Shown here: in pieces, positions 11,020 through 21,930 of the stretch
How the letters are laid out: every line of letters starts with the position of its first letter
Numbering within the stretch: the first letter of the stretch is position 1
Assembly (NCBI GenBank): GCA_950295325.1
Contig: OX485807.1
Location: forward strand, 2,418,501-2,482,500
DNA: 64,000 nucleotides
Source: Polytrichum commune
Lineage: Eukaryota; Streptophyta; Polytrichopsida; Polytrichales; Polytrichaceae
Direction of reading: 5' to 3'
Position numbers and translations under genes: made by a program
The notes under the pieces: generated by a model
The model's database searches: none
The model's input: the letters and a program-made list of their open reading frames with translations, nothing else
What the model was told of the DNA's origin: nothing

Positions 11020-13987
11020 GCAGTGCAAATGAAGGTGACTTGGGGAGTCCTTCGCCATCTGCCCCTTCTTGCCCCACTATGGAATGTGCTGGGCTTTCAC
11101 GAGCTTCATGGGTGAATTTGGATGTAGTACTTGTTAATGACAGTGGAATTGCTGTGGCGGAGGGTATTTGTCGTAACACACATCCACAATATTGCATTGA
11201 TGAAAACCCCCTTGGCACCGAGGACGTTGGAGTTGTTATATTGGAATCACTCGTACATTCCGAAGTGAATCCAACTCATAGGTTCTCGTTGCGAAGGTGG
11301 CCGTTGAGGAATGTGACAATTGATGGGGTTAATTCGCATGAGCATGAGCGACGACACATCCAAATCCAACAAGAGCTCCAAGCAAACATTCGGCCACGCA
11401 AAGGCCTACGGAAGTACGATACATTGGCACGTCCTACTCCGTCTGCAAATGAGTGTAAACGTCAAAGGTTGCTCTGTGAGGAGTCTATTAGAGAAGTTGC
11501 CACAAAGGATTGTGGTGTACATCGTTGTTGCCAATTGTTCCCAAGGGATAAATTGAAGGCCATCCGCGAGGAAATGTGGCTTGGAGATTTCCGTCTAAGA
11601 TCCACCAAAAAACTTGATGTCCATAGGGCGATACATGTGAACGGAGCGGGTCGCAAGGTCATCGCCCTTGAGAGCATAGACGTGTGTTGTACAGCATGGT
11701 ACACCATTCACGGTGTGTCGAAAGCGGAATTTTATAGACAAGCCGCGTATGCCAAGGAAGGACGCCGGTCCCGTCACCATGGGAATACGGGCTTAAAGAA
11801 ACCAAGGGAAGCAACGAGACAAGCAACAGCCACTCTGGCAACCATCATTGTCCCCCTTGCCGATGCAATGCCGCACAAAACACGCACACTCTCAACCGGT
11901 GAAAAGGTTGTGGAGAAGGTTCTTCCTACAAGCACGAAATGGAAAGACATATTGTTGGACGTAAACGCAGTTGGCGAGAAGGCCGGGCTGGACCCTATTT
12001 CGTTGTCGAAACTGAGTGCAATAAACAAATCTCACTTTAGCGAATACATCACAAAAAGACGAGGCGACAAATTTGCCCGTTGTTCCAAATGCGAGAAGTT
12101 GAAACGCCTTCGAGATGCACACACGATGGGGACAGAGTCCTATGCCGCACATCAAATGAACTATTTCAAGCATGTGAACATGCAAGAGGCACACCGTAAT
12201 GATTACTACACAAATAGAGCTTTGTCCATCTCTAGGCCTTTGGAGGTCCTTACAATCATCCATGACAAAATGGACCATGCCAAAACAGCCTCACCATGTT
12301 TTGCAAATCGAATAAAAGCCACGGACGGCCTTTTTAAGCTTCCTGTATCGGTTACAGGTGATTTTGATAACAATTGCATTGCATTACATTACCTAAACAC
12401 AAATTTGTGCGTTTAGGTTTGTACTTGGGGCCAAACATGTACACCATGTGAATTTTTTGGTGTTATAGTTGAATATTAAACCATTGGGTTGCCTTTGCAG
12501 GAATGATTGCACATGGACATGGTGATGTCAAGTATGCTCATTATGCTCTTGATTTGTATCCGGCGGATTCAAACCACACGATAGGGTCATTTGCAAAGCT
12601 TTTACGTGATTTCGAGAAACCGCCGTCCTATTCATCAAGATTGCTATTTGAAAACTCGGGATCCACACCTCTATATGAAGCGGTCTTGGATGGAAGAGAT
12701 GTATGCGTGCACTCATTGCCGGAGCCACCAAGTGAAGATGTGATTGCCAAAAATTTGCCCCCAACTTTGCGTGTCCAATTGGACAATTGTGCGAAGGACA
12801 ATAAAAGTAGATATGTTTTTGCATATTGGTCGTTGTTGGTTGCGAAAGGCATTTTCAAGGAGGTTTTTGTGTCCTTTCTATTGGTAGGCCATACGCACGA
12901 TGATATTGATGCGTCTTTTGGGCGGTAGAGCATGAAGTTGCGCGAGGAGGATTTTCCAACAATCCCATTGTTGATGAAGTCGTACATGGATTTGGAGAAC
13001 ATTCCCGTCATCCCCCATATGATCGAGGAGGTTCCAGACTTCAAGGCATTTATAGAACCGTATATTCGAAGCGGAGCTCACCGATTGATCGGACATACGA
13101 AGGCACAACAATTTCGGTTCTACGTGCGTGACGATGGTGTCCCCGCCATGCAATACAAGTTGTTGTGCACGTCACAAGACTGGAGCCCGCCGGAGGGTCT
13201 CCTTGTATGGCGTGTTGATGGGAAGGGAAGGACGATGTTGCCTGACGGAGAGCCTAAGCCTTGCAAACCAATACCCATGAAGAATTTGGAGGACATTTGT
13301 AAAGGCATATCAGGCTTCATACAATATTGGGAAAGTTTGAGGGTAGCGGATGTTGGTGGATCGTGTTGGCTTCGTTACGGAAGTTGGATACAATATTGGA
13401 CACGTGTTCGTGGCGCTTTGGCAAACCTTCATCAAGATACACCCCTTACTTTAAGGCATGGGTTTTGGCCACAAACACGTGTCAATGTACAAGCTTCGGA
13501 GGCTAGTCTTTTGGGAAATGGAGAGGTTCGGGAGGAGTTTGATGTGGACGACCATTACGTTGGGCCTGCTAGTAGTCGTCCGCCACCATCTTTCCGCATT
13601 GCAGTGGATTGTCATGAAGGTTATATGCTCATTTTGCGTCCTGGAGATGAGACATATGCAAAGCCAGTGTGGGTGGCAAGAGCTTTGTCCAAACCAAATT
13701 TTGTAACTTCCAGCCCTCATTTTCGACAAATACAAGTAGAGTACTACCGACCGACAGCACGGAATAAAGATGTTGTTCGGTATTATACAGGCTGGGATAC
13801 GAACCAAAACTTTCGGTGGAAGGTGGATTATGAGCACGGTCCATCTTGGGTAGATACAGATTCCATATTCATAGCATGGAAACTACGGAAAAATCATAGT
13901 GGATCAGTGTCCATCCCTCAAAAGTACATAACTTTTGCAAAAGACAACCTTGCTCGGATCGTAGAAGAAGCAACCCACGTTCAATGA
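11020..13987 (+). pseudogene. Transposase copy 1 (DUF7869-like), promoterless and with a stop
   Basis: Exon 1 covers 11,020-12,357, intron 12,358-12,500 (GT-AG, CCTTTGCAG acceptor), exon 2 12,501-13,987. Compared with intact copy 4, the start codon and about 35 N-terminal residues are lost at the internal deletion. A TAG at 12,926-12,928 replaces the Trp that follows the GHTHDDIDASFGR motif. The catalytic-type motifs IHDKMDH, QLDNCAKDNK and GHTHDDID are still present. It cannot encode a full transposase unless the stop is read through. Confidence 0.85.
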
Positions 13988-14494
13988 GAAGTTGGTAGGA
14001 TAATTGTGTTAGCATGATTATATAGTAAACAGTAATTCCACGAATATATATTACTCATATGTGTGCTCCTCAAACTTGGGGCAAAGTTTGGGTAGAACTT
14101 GCGAATGATATATTGTTTGGGGTTGGATGAATATCCATTTACTATATTTCAATACAAATGTGAAGTTTATTTATTTTATTAAGTTTGGGACTAAATTTTC
14201 CATTGAAGAAAAATGCATTTATTGCATGCACTTTGTATGTTGCAATGTCTATATTTTATTGAGCATGCTAATAATAGAAATCATTTTATATGTTTTTTGG
14301 GTGAAACTAGTTTGGAGTGCTCTACCCAAAGTGTTTTTGTTGATGAAGTTGGTGTTGAGTGCTCTACCATATGTGCTTATGTCCACACATAATAGATTTG
14401 GGATATTAGAACATATAATATATTTGAGATTGTTCTCAATATAGTTTCGGAACACGGAATGTTGTTTGATCCATATATTAATTTGAGACTAGAG

Positions 14495-14522
14495 AAAGTC
14501 TCAATTTAACGAATATAGTGTT
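14495..14522 (-). repeat. Terminal inverted repeat, right end of copy 1
   Basis: Read inward (minus strand) it begins AACACTATATTCG and continues TTAAATTGAGACTTT, identical to the ends at 24,788, 43,539, 44,641 and 59,507. Just inside, TTGAGACT and AGTCTCAA can pair in a hairpin. Confidence 0.85.
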
Positions 14523-15907
14523 TTCCCGGACGATATTTAGATGTAAAAGTCTGATAAGAACCTCCAGCTAGTTGATTAGCAATATCAATTGCATATGTAG
14601 GAAGTTGCCAAGACTTTGGAGGGCTGGGATAGAATTTAGGGTCACAAAAAAAAGGCCGGTGAATAGGATAGCCCAATTTATCGCATCTGCAAATGCCAAT
14701 GGTACCATGTTCATAACTCAACTTTATAAGAAATGACAGCAAAAAAACATAACACAGGTAAGAGAATTTGTGGACCTTACTCACTTAGTAAACCGAGATC
14801 TTTTCACAATCCTCTCTACGGGGATATCTTCACCCTCAGGATCCTCTAAACTGGTGACAGGGTCTTCAAGAGTGACTTCAGAGGCTGCTCTAGAGATAAT
14901 CAATGGAGCAAGTAAGGCCTCAAAAATATCAACATCAGCCTCTAATGCCGCAATGTGACGGTGCAAATTGCGGCATGCATGAATGGAAGATCCTGCAAAT
15001 AAAGAAGTTGGAAAAAACTTAGTACAAAAACAACTATGAATTTTGTAGACCAAAACAATATTAACGATTAACCAACTGAAATGGAAGATTACAAAGACAT
15101 ACCGGTCGCTACCGTGCAGTCTAGAATAATATCCCATGGGGAGCTACATGCTTCAATTAGCATTTGCATTAGAAGCACGGACTTTTCACGAGGCCCTCGC
15201 CATGGTGTGGATCCATTAGTTAGCTGGTCCTCACGAGAGACCAAGTTCTGGAGAATATCATCCCGTGCAACATCCACCCCATAAGGATCCAATGCAGGGA
15301 CATGGCGAAATGAAAACTTCGATGCAGGTGACCCCGGCACGCTCCTGACCGCCAATGAAATACCGAACCTCATGGTCTACAATGTACCAGACATAAAGAA
15401 CAACATTAGTTTACAAAGTAAACAACACAACTGCATGAGTATAATACTTAGGTGGGTCTATACTCAGAACTACCTCAAGGATTAAATTGAAACTGAATGC
15501 GGTGATCAGCAAGAAGACATAAGCTTTATCTTATAGTTGATGCTGGATTTAATGGGGATGTGAGATGAAGGCGGTTCATTCCCCACCACTCTTTCCGAAT
15601 TGCAAAACCATACGATTTGCAATATCCAAGAATATTGGACTTCGTACTCATGCGAAAAGGGTGAAACAAAATAATTGCCCCGTCGTCGTGCAGATGTTCG
15701 TCGGCAAAGTCAAAGAGTGGTTGTAACCACTGTTTTGATTCTTGATTCCAAGCGGGAATGGACGACGGTGGGTCTGATATGCCAGGAACATGAAGACCTT
15801 CCGGTATATCTACAAGAATTAAGTCCAAACAGGGATGGTCCTCCGGAGAACCCTTGTAGTGCCGGATTTTGTCTTTTGAGTGCTGCACCCAGCTCAACCC
15901 CCAGCCA

Positions 15908-16232
15908 CCCTTAGACTCAAATCAAATTCAGTCACATATCAACTCCTAACCCCTAACCAGATTCCCTCAACCCACAGTCAAGCTCAAATTCATATCAAAA
16001 TCACTAACGTATTAGACCCTAAACAGAGTGTGTCGGGGCCGAGAGACCTCTTATGAGTCCTACATTTCAATTTCAGAGTCTTAGAAAAATCAAAACTTTA
16101 TACATCTACCCCCTACCAGAATCCCCTCTTCCCTCACCCACCCTTAGACTCAAATCATAATCAGTCAAATATCAACTCCTAACCCCCAAACCAGATTCCC
16201 TCAACCCACAGTCAAGCTCAAATTCATATCAA
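15908..16232. repeat. About 95-bp direct duplication in an intron
   Basis: A segment beginning CACCCTTAGACTCAAATCA and ending CTCAAATTCATATCAA occurs at about 15,908-16,000 and 16,139-16,232. It lies in the long intron of methyltransferase-like gene 2, just before the minisatellite. Confidence 0.7.
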
Positions 16233-18195
16233 CACTTTGAAGCCTCGGCTCTAAGTTCAGATTTCAAGTGCTCACTTTATATATGTCTACGTGGCCTCAT
16301 TTCAGGTCAGAATCTAACAATATGAAGCTTCGGCTCTTAATTCATATTTGAAGTGCTCACTTTATATATGTCTACGTGGCCTCATTTCAGGTTAGAATGT
16401 AACAATATGAAGCCTCGGCTCTAAATTCATATTTCAAGTGCTCACTTTATATATGTCTACATGGCCTCATTTCAGGTTAGAATCTAACAATATGAAGCCT
16501 CGACTCTAAATTCATATTTCGGGTGCTCACTTTATAAATGTCTAGTTGGCCTCATTTCAAGTTAGAATCTAACAATTAGAGGCCTCAGCTCTAAGTTCAG
16601 ATTTCAGGTGCTCACTTTATGTTATTTTAGCTGGCCTCATTTCAGGTTAGAATGTAACTCTTTGAAAGTGGCTTTCGGTTTAGATTTCAAGTTCTCACAT
16701 TATGTGGCTGTCCAATATATGGGTTTCGGGACCGAATCCTTCATTTTCAGGTCAAGAGGGTCACACCCTGAAGCCTCGGCTTCAAGGTTCAAATTAAAGG
16801 TGCTCACTTTATATATATCTAGTTGACCTCATTTCAGGTTAGAATCTAACACTTTGAAGCCTCGGCTCTAGGTTCAACTTTCAAGTGCTCATTTTATATA
16901 TGTTTAGTTGGCCTCATTTCAGGTTAGAATCTAACAATTTGAGCCTTGGCTCTAGGTTCAGATTTCAGGTGCTCACTTTATATAAGTCTAGTTGGCCTCA
17001 TTTCAGGTTAGAATCTAACACTTTGAAGCCTCGGTTCTAGTTTGAGATTTCAAGTGGTCACTTTATATAAGTCTAGTTGGCCTCATTTCAGGTTAGAATA
17101 TAACACTTTGAAGCCTCGGATCTACTTTGAGATTTCAAGTGCTCGCTTTATATATATCTAGTTGGCCTCATTTCAGGTTAGAATCTACCAATTAGAGGCC
17201 TCGGCTCTAGGTTCAGATTAAAGGTGCTCACTTTATGTTGTTTTAGTTGGCCTCATTTCAGGTTAGAATATAAGTCTTTGAAAGTGGCCTATAGGCTTAG
17301 ATATCAGGTTCTCACTTTATGTGGGTGTCCAATATATGGGTTTCGGGACCGAAACCTTCATTTTGAGGTCAAGAGGGTCACATTTTGAAGCCTCGGCTTC
17401 AAGGTTCAAATTACAGAAGCTCACTTTATATATATGTAGTTAGCCTCATTTCAGGTTATAATCTAACAATTGGAAGCCTCAGCTCTAAGTTCATATATCA
17501 GGTGCTCACTTTATATAAGTCTAGTTGGCCACATTTCAGGTCAGAATCAACCAATTTGAAGCCTCGGCTCTAGGTTCAGATTTCAAGTGCTCATTTTATA
17601 TATGCCTAGTTGGCCACATTTCAAGTTAGAATCTAACAATTAGAGGCCTCGGCTCTAGGTTCAGATTAAAGGTGCTCACTTTATGTTGTTTTAGTTGGCC
17701 TCATTTCAGGTTAGAATCTAAGTCTTTGAAAGCGGCCTATAGGCTTAGATATGAGGTTCTCACATTATGTGGTTGTCCAATATATGGGTTTTGGGACCGA
17801 AACCTTCATTTTGAGGTCAAGAGGGTCACATTTTGAAGCCTCGGCTTCAAGCTTCAAATTACAGGAGCTCACTTTATATATATGTAGTTGGCCTCATTTC
17901 AGGTTATAATCTAACAATTTGAAGCCTCGGTTCTATGTTGAGGTTTCGGGTGCTCACTTTATATAAATCTAGTTGGCCTCATTTCAGGTTAGAATCTAAC
18001 ACTTTGAAGCCTCGGCTTCAAGGTTCAAATTACAGGTGCTCGCTTTATATATCTAGTTTGCCTCATTTCAGGTTATAATATAACAATTTGAAGCCTCTGC
18101 TCTAAGTTCATATATCGGGTGCTCACTTTATATAAGTCTAGTTGGCCTCATTTCAGGTTAGAATCAAACATTTTGAAGTCTCGGTTCTAGGTTGA
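16233..18195. repeat. 85-bp minisatellite with higher-order units
   Basis: The basic unit reads GAAGCCTCGGCTCTAAGTTC, followed by about 65 bp containing GTGCTCACTTTATATA and GGCCTCATTTCAGGTTAGAA. Starts at 16,239, 16,324 and 16,409 give a period of 85 bp. About two dozen copies are visible. A variant block containing GTCCAATATATGGGTTT recurs near 16,710, 17,325 and 17,775, showing a higher-order pattern. It fills the intron between two exons of methyltransferase-like gene 2. Confidence 0.85.
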
Positions 18196-19666
18196 GCAAA
18201 TACTCAAATTTTCTAACTCTACTGGTCACACCATTGGATTGACAAGATTGAAATGCATAAATTTAAAGGAAGAGCAGTACCTTGAGCATGAATGTTTTCA
18301 AGTCGTTGTAGGAAGGGGTGAATTCATCCGTGTCACCGCCAAGAACGTCGTCCAATGAGGAGTTGAGAATGAGCTCTTCAATATGGATCTCGAGCTCCTC
18401 CCCAGATGTCATAATAGGTATTTGACTCAACTGCTCGTAGGACGAGTCGCGTTTTGTGCCTCTAGAAAATGTTGGAGCATGAGAACCAGATTCATATGTG
18501 GGACTTGGAGCAACCGGACTCTTACATTGTGGCTCCGGAGGGGGGTTCATCTTATTTTCCCCTTTTCTAGTGGACTTATCCAATGAATTCTGCACCTTCT
18601 CCCGCTCTTTTTGGTCAGCTCTCTCCTCAGCTTCCTTGACCCTCAGCGCTTTCTTTCGGTCCTCTTCAATGCGTCGTTTCATTGCCTTTGCCCTCTCATT
18701 TTCATCTTCTATGGCCTGTAAGTCAACCATTTCAATTCCAAACTCACCTACAGCCTCCCTTGATTTCTTGAGCTCAGTCTCAAAAGAAGGAGTGAAACTT
18801 AAAGCGCAATCAAGATACCAGGCACCGCCGGTAAGGTGAGAACTTGTCCATGTGCGTTGTTGAAGAGCCGAGAACATGCACGCTGAGTTTGATCTATCAA
18901 GCCATGTGTTCAAGAATACAGGAAGGTCATCTTTGGAAATAGCTCCTTTCGCCAAAAGCTCGTACTTAAAGTACCTGTGTTACGAAATAGCACATAACAT
19001 TAACATCAACAACTTCCGAACTAGCAAAACACAGAATATGGACTGAACCAATTACTGAAATTAATGAAAAGTCCTTAAAGATTAGAGACGCACCGAAAAA
19101 GAACTCGGCGGACAACTAGGTCAGCTCCGTTAAATCCAACAAACTCGTCACCTTTTTTGAAGGAATCTTGTCCTCTGAAGTAGGTGCTGAAGGCATGGTC
19201 CCATAACTTCATGCGACAGTCTTCGATATACGCTGGCAATAACATGGGCTCACTGGCAATACTCATGTTGATAGGAACTCGGTCTTGACGCATGGTCTCG
19301 TCAAAAATGAGACTGGCCTGTTCTGAGATCTGTTAAGCAAGAAAATAAGCATCAGCTGGACCAATTTCTAAATCAAGTCGATGAAATAAAGAATGATAGT
19401 TGTGTAAATTACATGCCAAAGATGAATTCAATGAACTGAATATTGAATAGAAGCAGTGGACTTACTCCTGCCCAGAAACAAACCTTTGCCAAGAAATTTG
19501 CCAATTTATCTTCGTTGATAGGCTTGGGAGGTAGCTTTCGGGCCTCGCGAGTGGAAGCAGATGAATTAAAGTACTCTAGCCATTTTATTTTCATTGCCGG
19601 AGACGCCCTTGAAGTTGCAATGAGCTGCAACTTCTCTAAGTTGAGGTCCGGGGAAAGTGAGTTTAA

Positions 19667-20339
19667 CTAGTTCGCAAGAGTTTCGCAAGAGTTTGGGTCG
19701 AACGACCCAAACTTTAACTTAATTTTCAAGCCAGTTTTCAATGTTCTATTAGATTTTGAATTGTGGTTTACTTCGTCTCCCTGCACTGTTTGGGTCGATT
19801 GACCCAAACATGATAGGCAAGAGTTTGGGTCGATCGACCCAAACATGATAGGCAAGAGTTTGGGTCGATCGACCCAAACATGATAGGCAAGAGTTTGGGT
19901 CGATCGACCCAAACATGATAGGCAAGAGTTTGGGTCGATCGACCCAAACATGATAGGCAAGAGTTTGGGTCGATCGACCCAAACATGATAAGCAAGAGTT
20001 TGGGTCGAACGACCCAAACTTTAACTTAATTTTCAAGCCAGTTTTCAATGTTCTATTAGATTTCAAATTGTTATTTACTTCGTCTCCCTGCACTGTTTGG
20101 GTCGATCGACCCAAACATGATAGGCAAGAGTTTGGGTCGAACGACCCAAACTTCAACTTAATTTTCAAGCCAGTTTTCAAGGTTTCATTAGATTTAAATT
20201 GTGGTTTGGGTCGTCTCCCGAAACTGTTGAATTTCCATAACATGTTTAATGTTTAGACAAGATATACAATGCTTATACATTGTATATGAAACAAGACCCT
20301 AAATAAATGAAGCAAATTATGTCAAGTGAAATTGTATAC
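19667..20339 (-). other. Predicted leader intron of methyltransferase-like gene 2
   Basis: Minus-strand donor AAG|GTATAC at 20,340/20,339 and acceptor ACTAG at 19,667 bracket the palindrome array. The layout copies that of gene 1 (intron 34,695-34,117), including the shared phrase GTTTGGGTCGTCTCCC and ATACAATGCTTATRCATTG near the donor end. Splicing is predicted, not shown. Confidence 0.55.
19691..20151. repeat. 22-bp palindrome array, type I, mostly central AT
   Basis: Ten palindromes with arm GTTTGGGTCG and its complement, separated by two central bases: AA at 19,691 and 20,130, AT for most of the rest. Between 19,788 and 20,000 the copies repeat every 35 bp with the constant spacer ATGATAGGCAAGA. 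The copy at 19,788 has one arm base changed. The array lies in the predicted leader intron of the adjacent gene. Confidence 0.9.
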
Positions 20340-20523
20340 CTTGTTGATCACAGTCTTTCAAGCTGCTCTCAAATCTGATTTCCCAAACCAGAACCCAGAA
20401 TCTCTATGATAAAAATCTACACTCAGAAACACCTGAGATGAAATATGATTCTCACAAGCACACTAAAACCCTCTCACAAACACCCTGATTCTTGCAAGCT
20501 GAGGCCTAATTTGAAAGAACTCT

Positions 20524-20850
20524 GCCTCTCTATCATACCCGAATCTGATGTCACTCAATGCATGCACTCTACAACAAGAAAAGAGTTCAACACAACAAAA
20601 CCTGCCTAAAGTCACTCAATGCGTGCATTCTACAACAAGAAGAGAGAAACAAAATAGAATCAGAGAAGAGGAGGAGACTACCTCTCTATCACACCCTAAT
20701 CTGATGTCACTCACTGCATGCACTCTGCAACAAGAAAGGACTTCAACACAACATTACCAAACTGAAGTCACTCAATGCGTGCATTCTACAACAAGAATAG
20801 AGAAACAAAATAGAATCAGAGCCAAGGAGGATCACTACAACAAACCTTGT
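20524..20850. repeat. Two tandem copies of about 168 bp in the gene 2 leader
   Basis: The phrases CTGATGTCACTCA(A/C)TGCATGCACTC and CACTCAATGCGTGCATTCTAC occur twice in the same order (from about 20,547 and 20,701). They lie upstream of the leader exon of methyltransferase-like gene 2. A different tandem repeat occupies the matching place in gene 1 (34,866-35,090). Confidence 0.65.
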
Positions 20851-20931
20851 CCATTCCAACCAGGGTATCAATGACTCAGTGTCCTAAACAACTCATTAAA
20901 CGACTGTGATGCCTGATGAAGTCACCTTGTG

Positions 20932-21418
20932 TGACGTGGCTAACATGTGAGTCATTGTTTAGTCATTTAAATGACTAAAGATGAACTCTGTTGACGACCG
21001 TACAACATACTTATTTTATGTCTAACAAATTTCATCCACTACATCCATTCGTGTATGACGTGGATAGAATATCTTGACGTGGCTGACTGTTAGTCATTGT
21101 CTGGTCGTGATTTAACGACTACGTGTTTACCATTATTTAAAAATAACACAAATATGTGACGTGGCACTTACATCCCTCAATGACGTGGAAATTAGGGATT
21201 AATTGAGTGAAAATTATTCTCGATAATAATTACCTGTCAAAAGAATGACTACGAATTTCGAGCTCAATGACTGACTCACACGCCCGCCACGATTGGGATG
21301 ACGTGTACAAGCGTTTAGTCATTGTTCAGTTACTGAAATGACTCGTTGATGACATGTGCAACTTTTGGTTTACGGTTAGTTATTCATCGTCCAACTCATC
21401 CATGCCGGTGTGACGTGC
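20932..21418. promoter_or_regulatory. Cluster of TGACGTG (G-box/bZIP-like) motifs
   Basis: TGACGTG occurs at 20,932, 21,056, 21,075, 21,157, 21,181, 21,299 and 21,411, five of them TGACGTGG. This is the core bound by plant bZIP factors. The cluster lies upstream of the minus-strand methyltransferase-like gene 2, so it may be its promoter. It may equally be a decayed repeat, since surrounding GTCATT/AATGAC phrases also recur. Confidence 0.4.
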
Positions 21419-21489
21419 CAAGACAACTCTCACATAGCAAATAATCATAAACAAAGTCGTTTTTTGTCGATTTTCTTCTAGTCGATAAG

Positions 21490-21930
21490 CATCAGAGAGG
21501 AGGAGAGAAATGAAGAGAAAGAAGCGGGAAGCGGCGCGTCCAAGACAAAATGAACAGGTGGCAGTGGAAGCGCTTGGCGCGGCGCTATGGAAAGCTGCGG
21601 CGGCGTTTCCAAGAGCGGCGCTTGGCGCGGAGGAAGACATGAAGAAAAAAAGAGAAAGGAAAAAAGAGGAGGGGAGAGAAGGAGAGAGCGGAAGGGGTCA
21701 CCCTAAACCCTCGAATCCGGGCCATTAGATTGCGCCGGGCACATCAACGGCTCAGAAGCCTCGCGGGCCAACACCCTGCCAGGTGTCGACACCTCCTTGG
21801 TTAAGGTGGTTGCCCGCGAGGCTTGTGGTGTTGACACCTGCCACCCTAGGCAGATTGCCTTCCTGGTTGTCCTTGCCCCTAGGTGATGCACCCCGTGGGT
21901 CGTTCCCTTGCAATTTAGCTCAAGAAGACT
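21490..21930. other. GC-rich leader-like region, no convincing gene
   Basis: It contains GGCGC-rich purine/GC blocks (for example GAGCGGCGCTTGGCGCGG) resembling 35,420-35,490 upstream of methyltransferase-like gene 1. Small open frames here are low-complexity Lys/Glu/Ala and are probably not genes. At 21,750-21,825 GCCTCGCGGG and CCCGCGAGGC form an inverted repeat. Confidence 0.45.

Larger units (their letters stand above)
9560..14522 (+). mobile_element. Copy 1 of the DUF7869-type DNA transposon, internally deleted
   Basis: 9560-11,010 matches 36,562-38,050 of the giant element and 11,020-14,522 matches 40,047-43,539. About 2 kb present in copy 2 (promoter, palindrome array, leader intron, N-terminal codons) are missing here, with the join at about 11,009-11,020. 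The right end is the 28-bp terminus finishing ...CGAATATAGTGTT at 14,522. No left terminal repeat is visible, so the left side is truncated or too diverged. Confidence 0.8.
14523..20500 (-). pseudogene. DNA methyltransferase-like gene 2, 3' end cut by copy 1
   Basis: Predicted minus-strand exons: leader ending 20,340; 19,666-19,466; 19,329-19,094; 18,974-18,281; 15,882-about 15,529; 15,376-15,113; 14,992-14,785; 14,686-14,523. Most junctions are GT-AG and keep frame. The product has an unknown N-terminal half with a Lys/Glu-rich coiled coil. Then comes LILVDIPEG (position of methyltransferase motif IV), followed by DCTVATGGSSIHACRNLHRH and IAALEADVDIF, a SAM-binding motif I in permuted order. 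Known amino-methyltransferases have DPPY/W at motif IV; DIPE lacks the aromatic residue, so activity is doubtful. The exon ending near 15,526 meets a stop with no good donor. The C-terminus runs into the copy 1 terminus (SKYRPG then the terminal repeat). Methyltransferase-like fold: fairly sure. Substrate: unknown. Confidence 0.6.

Noticed and set aside
19788-20000. CRISPR-like array (regular palindromic repeats with short spacers)
   Set aside because: Spacers are themselves identical or near-identical, repeats are full palindromes with variable centres, there are no cas genes, and the DNA is eukaryotic.
21510-21728. Small Lys/Glu/Ala-rich protein
   Set aside because: Low-complexity leader DNA; the related stretch at 35.4 kb does not keep the frame.
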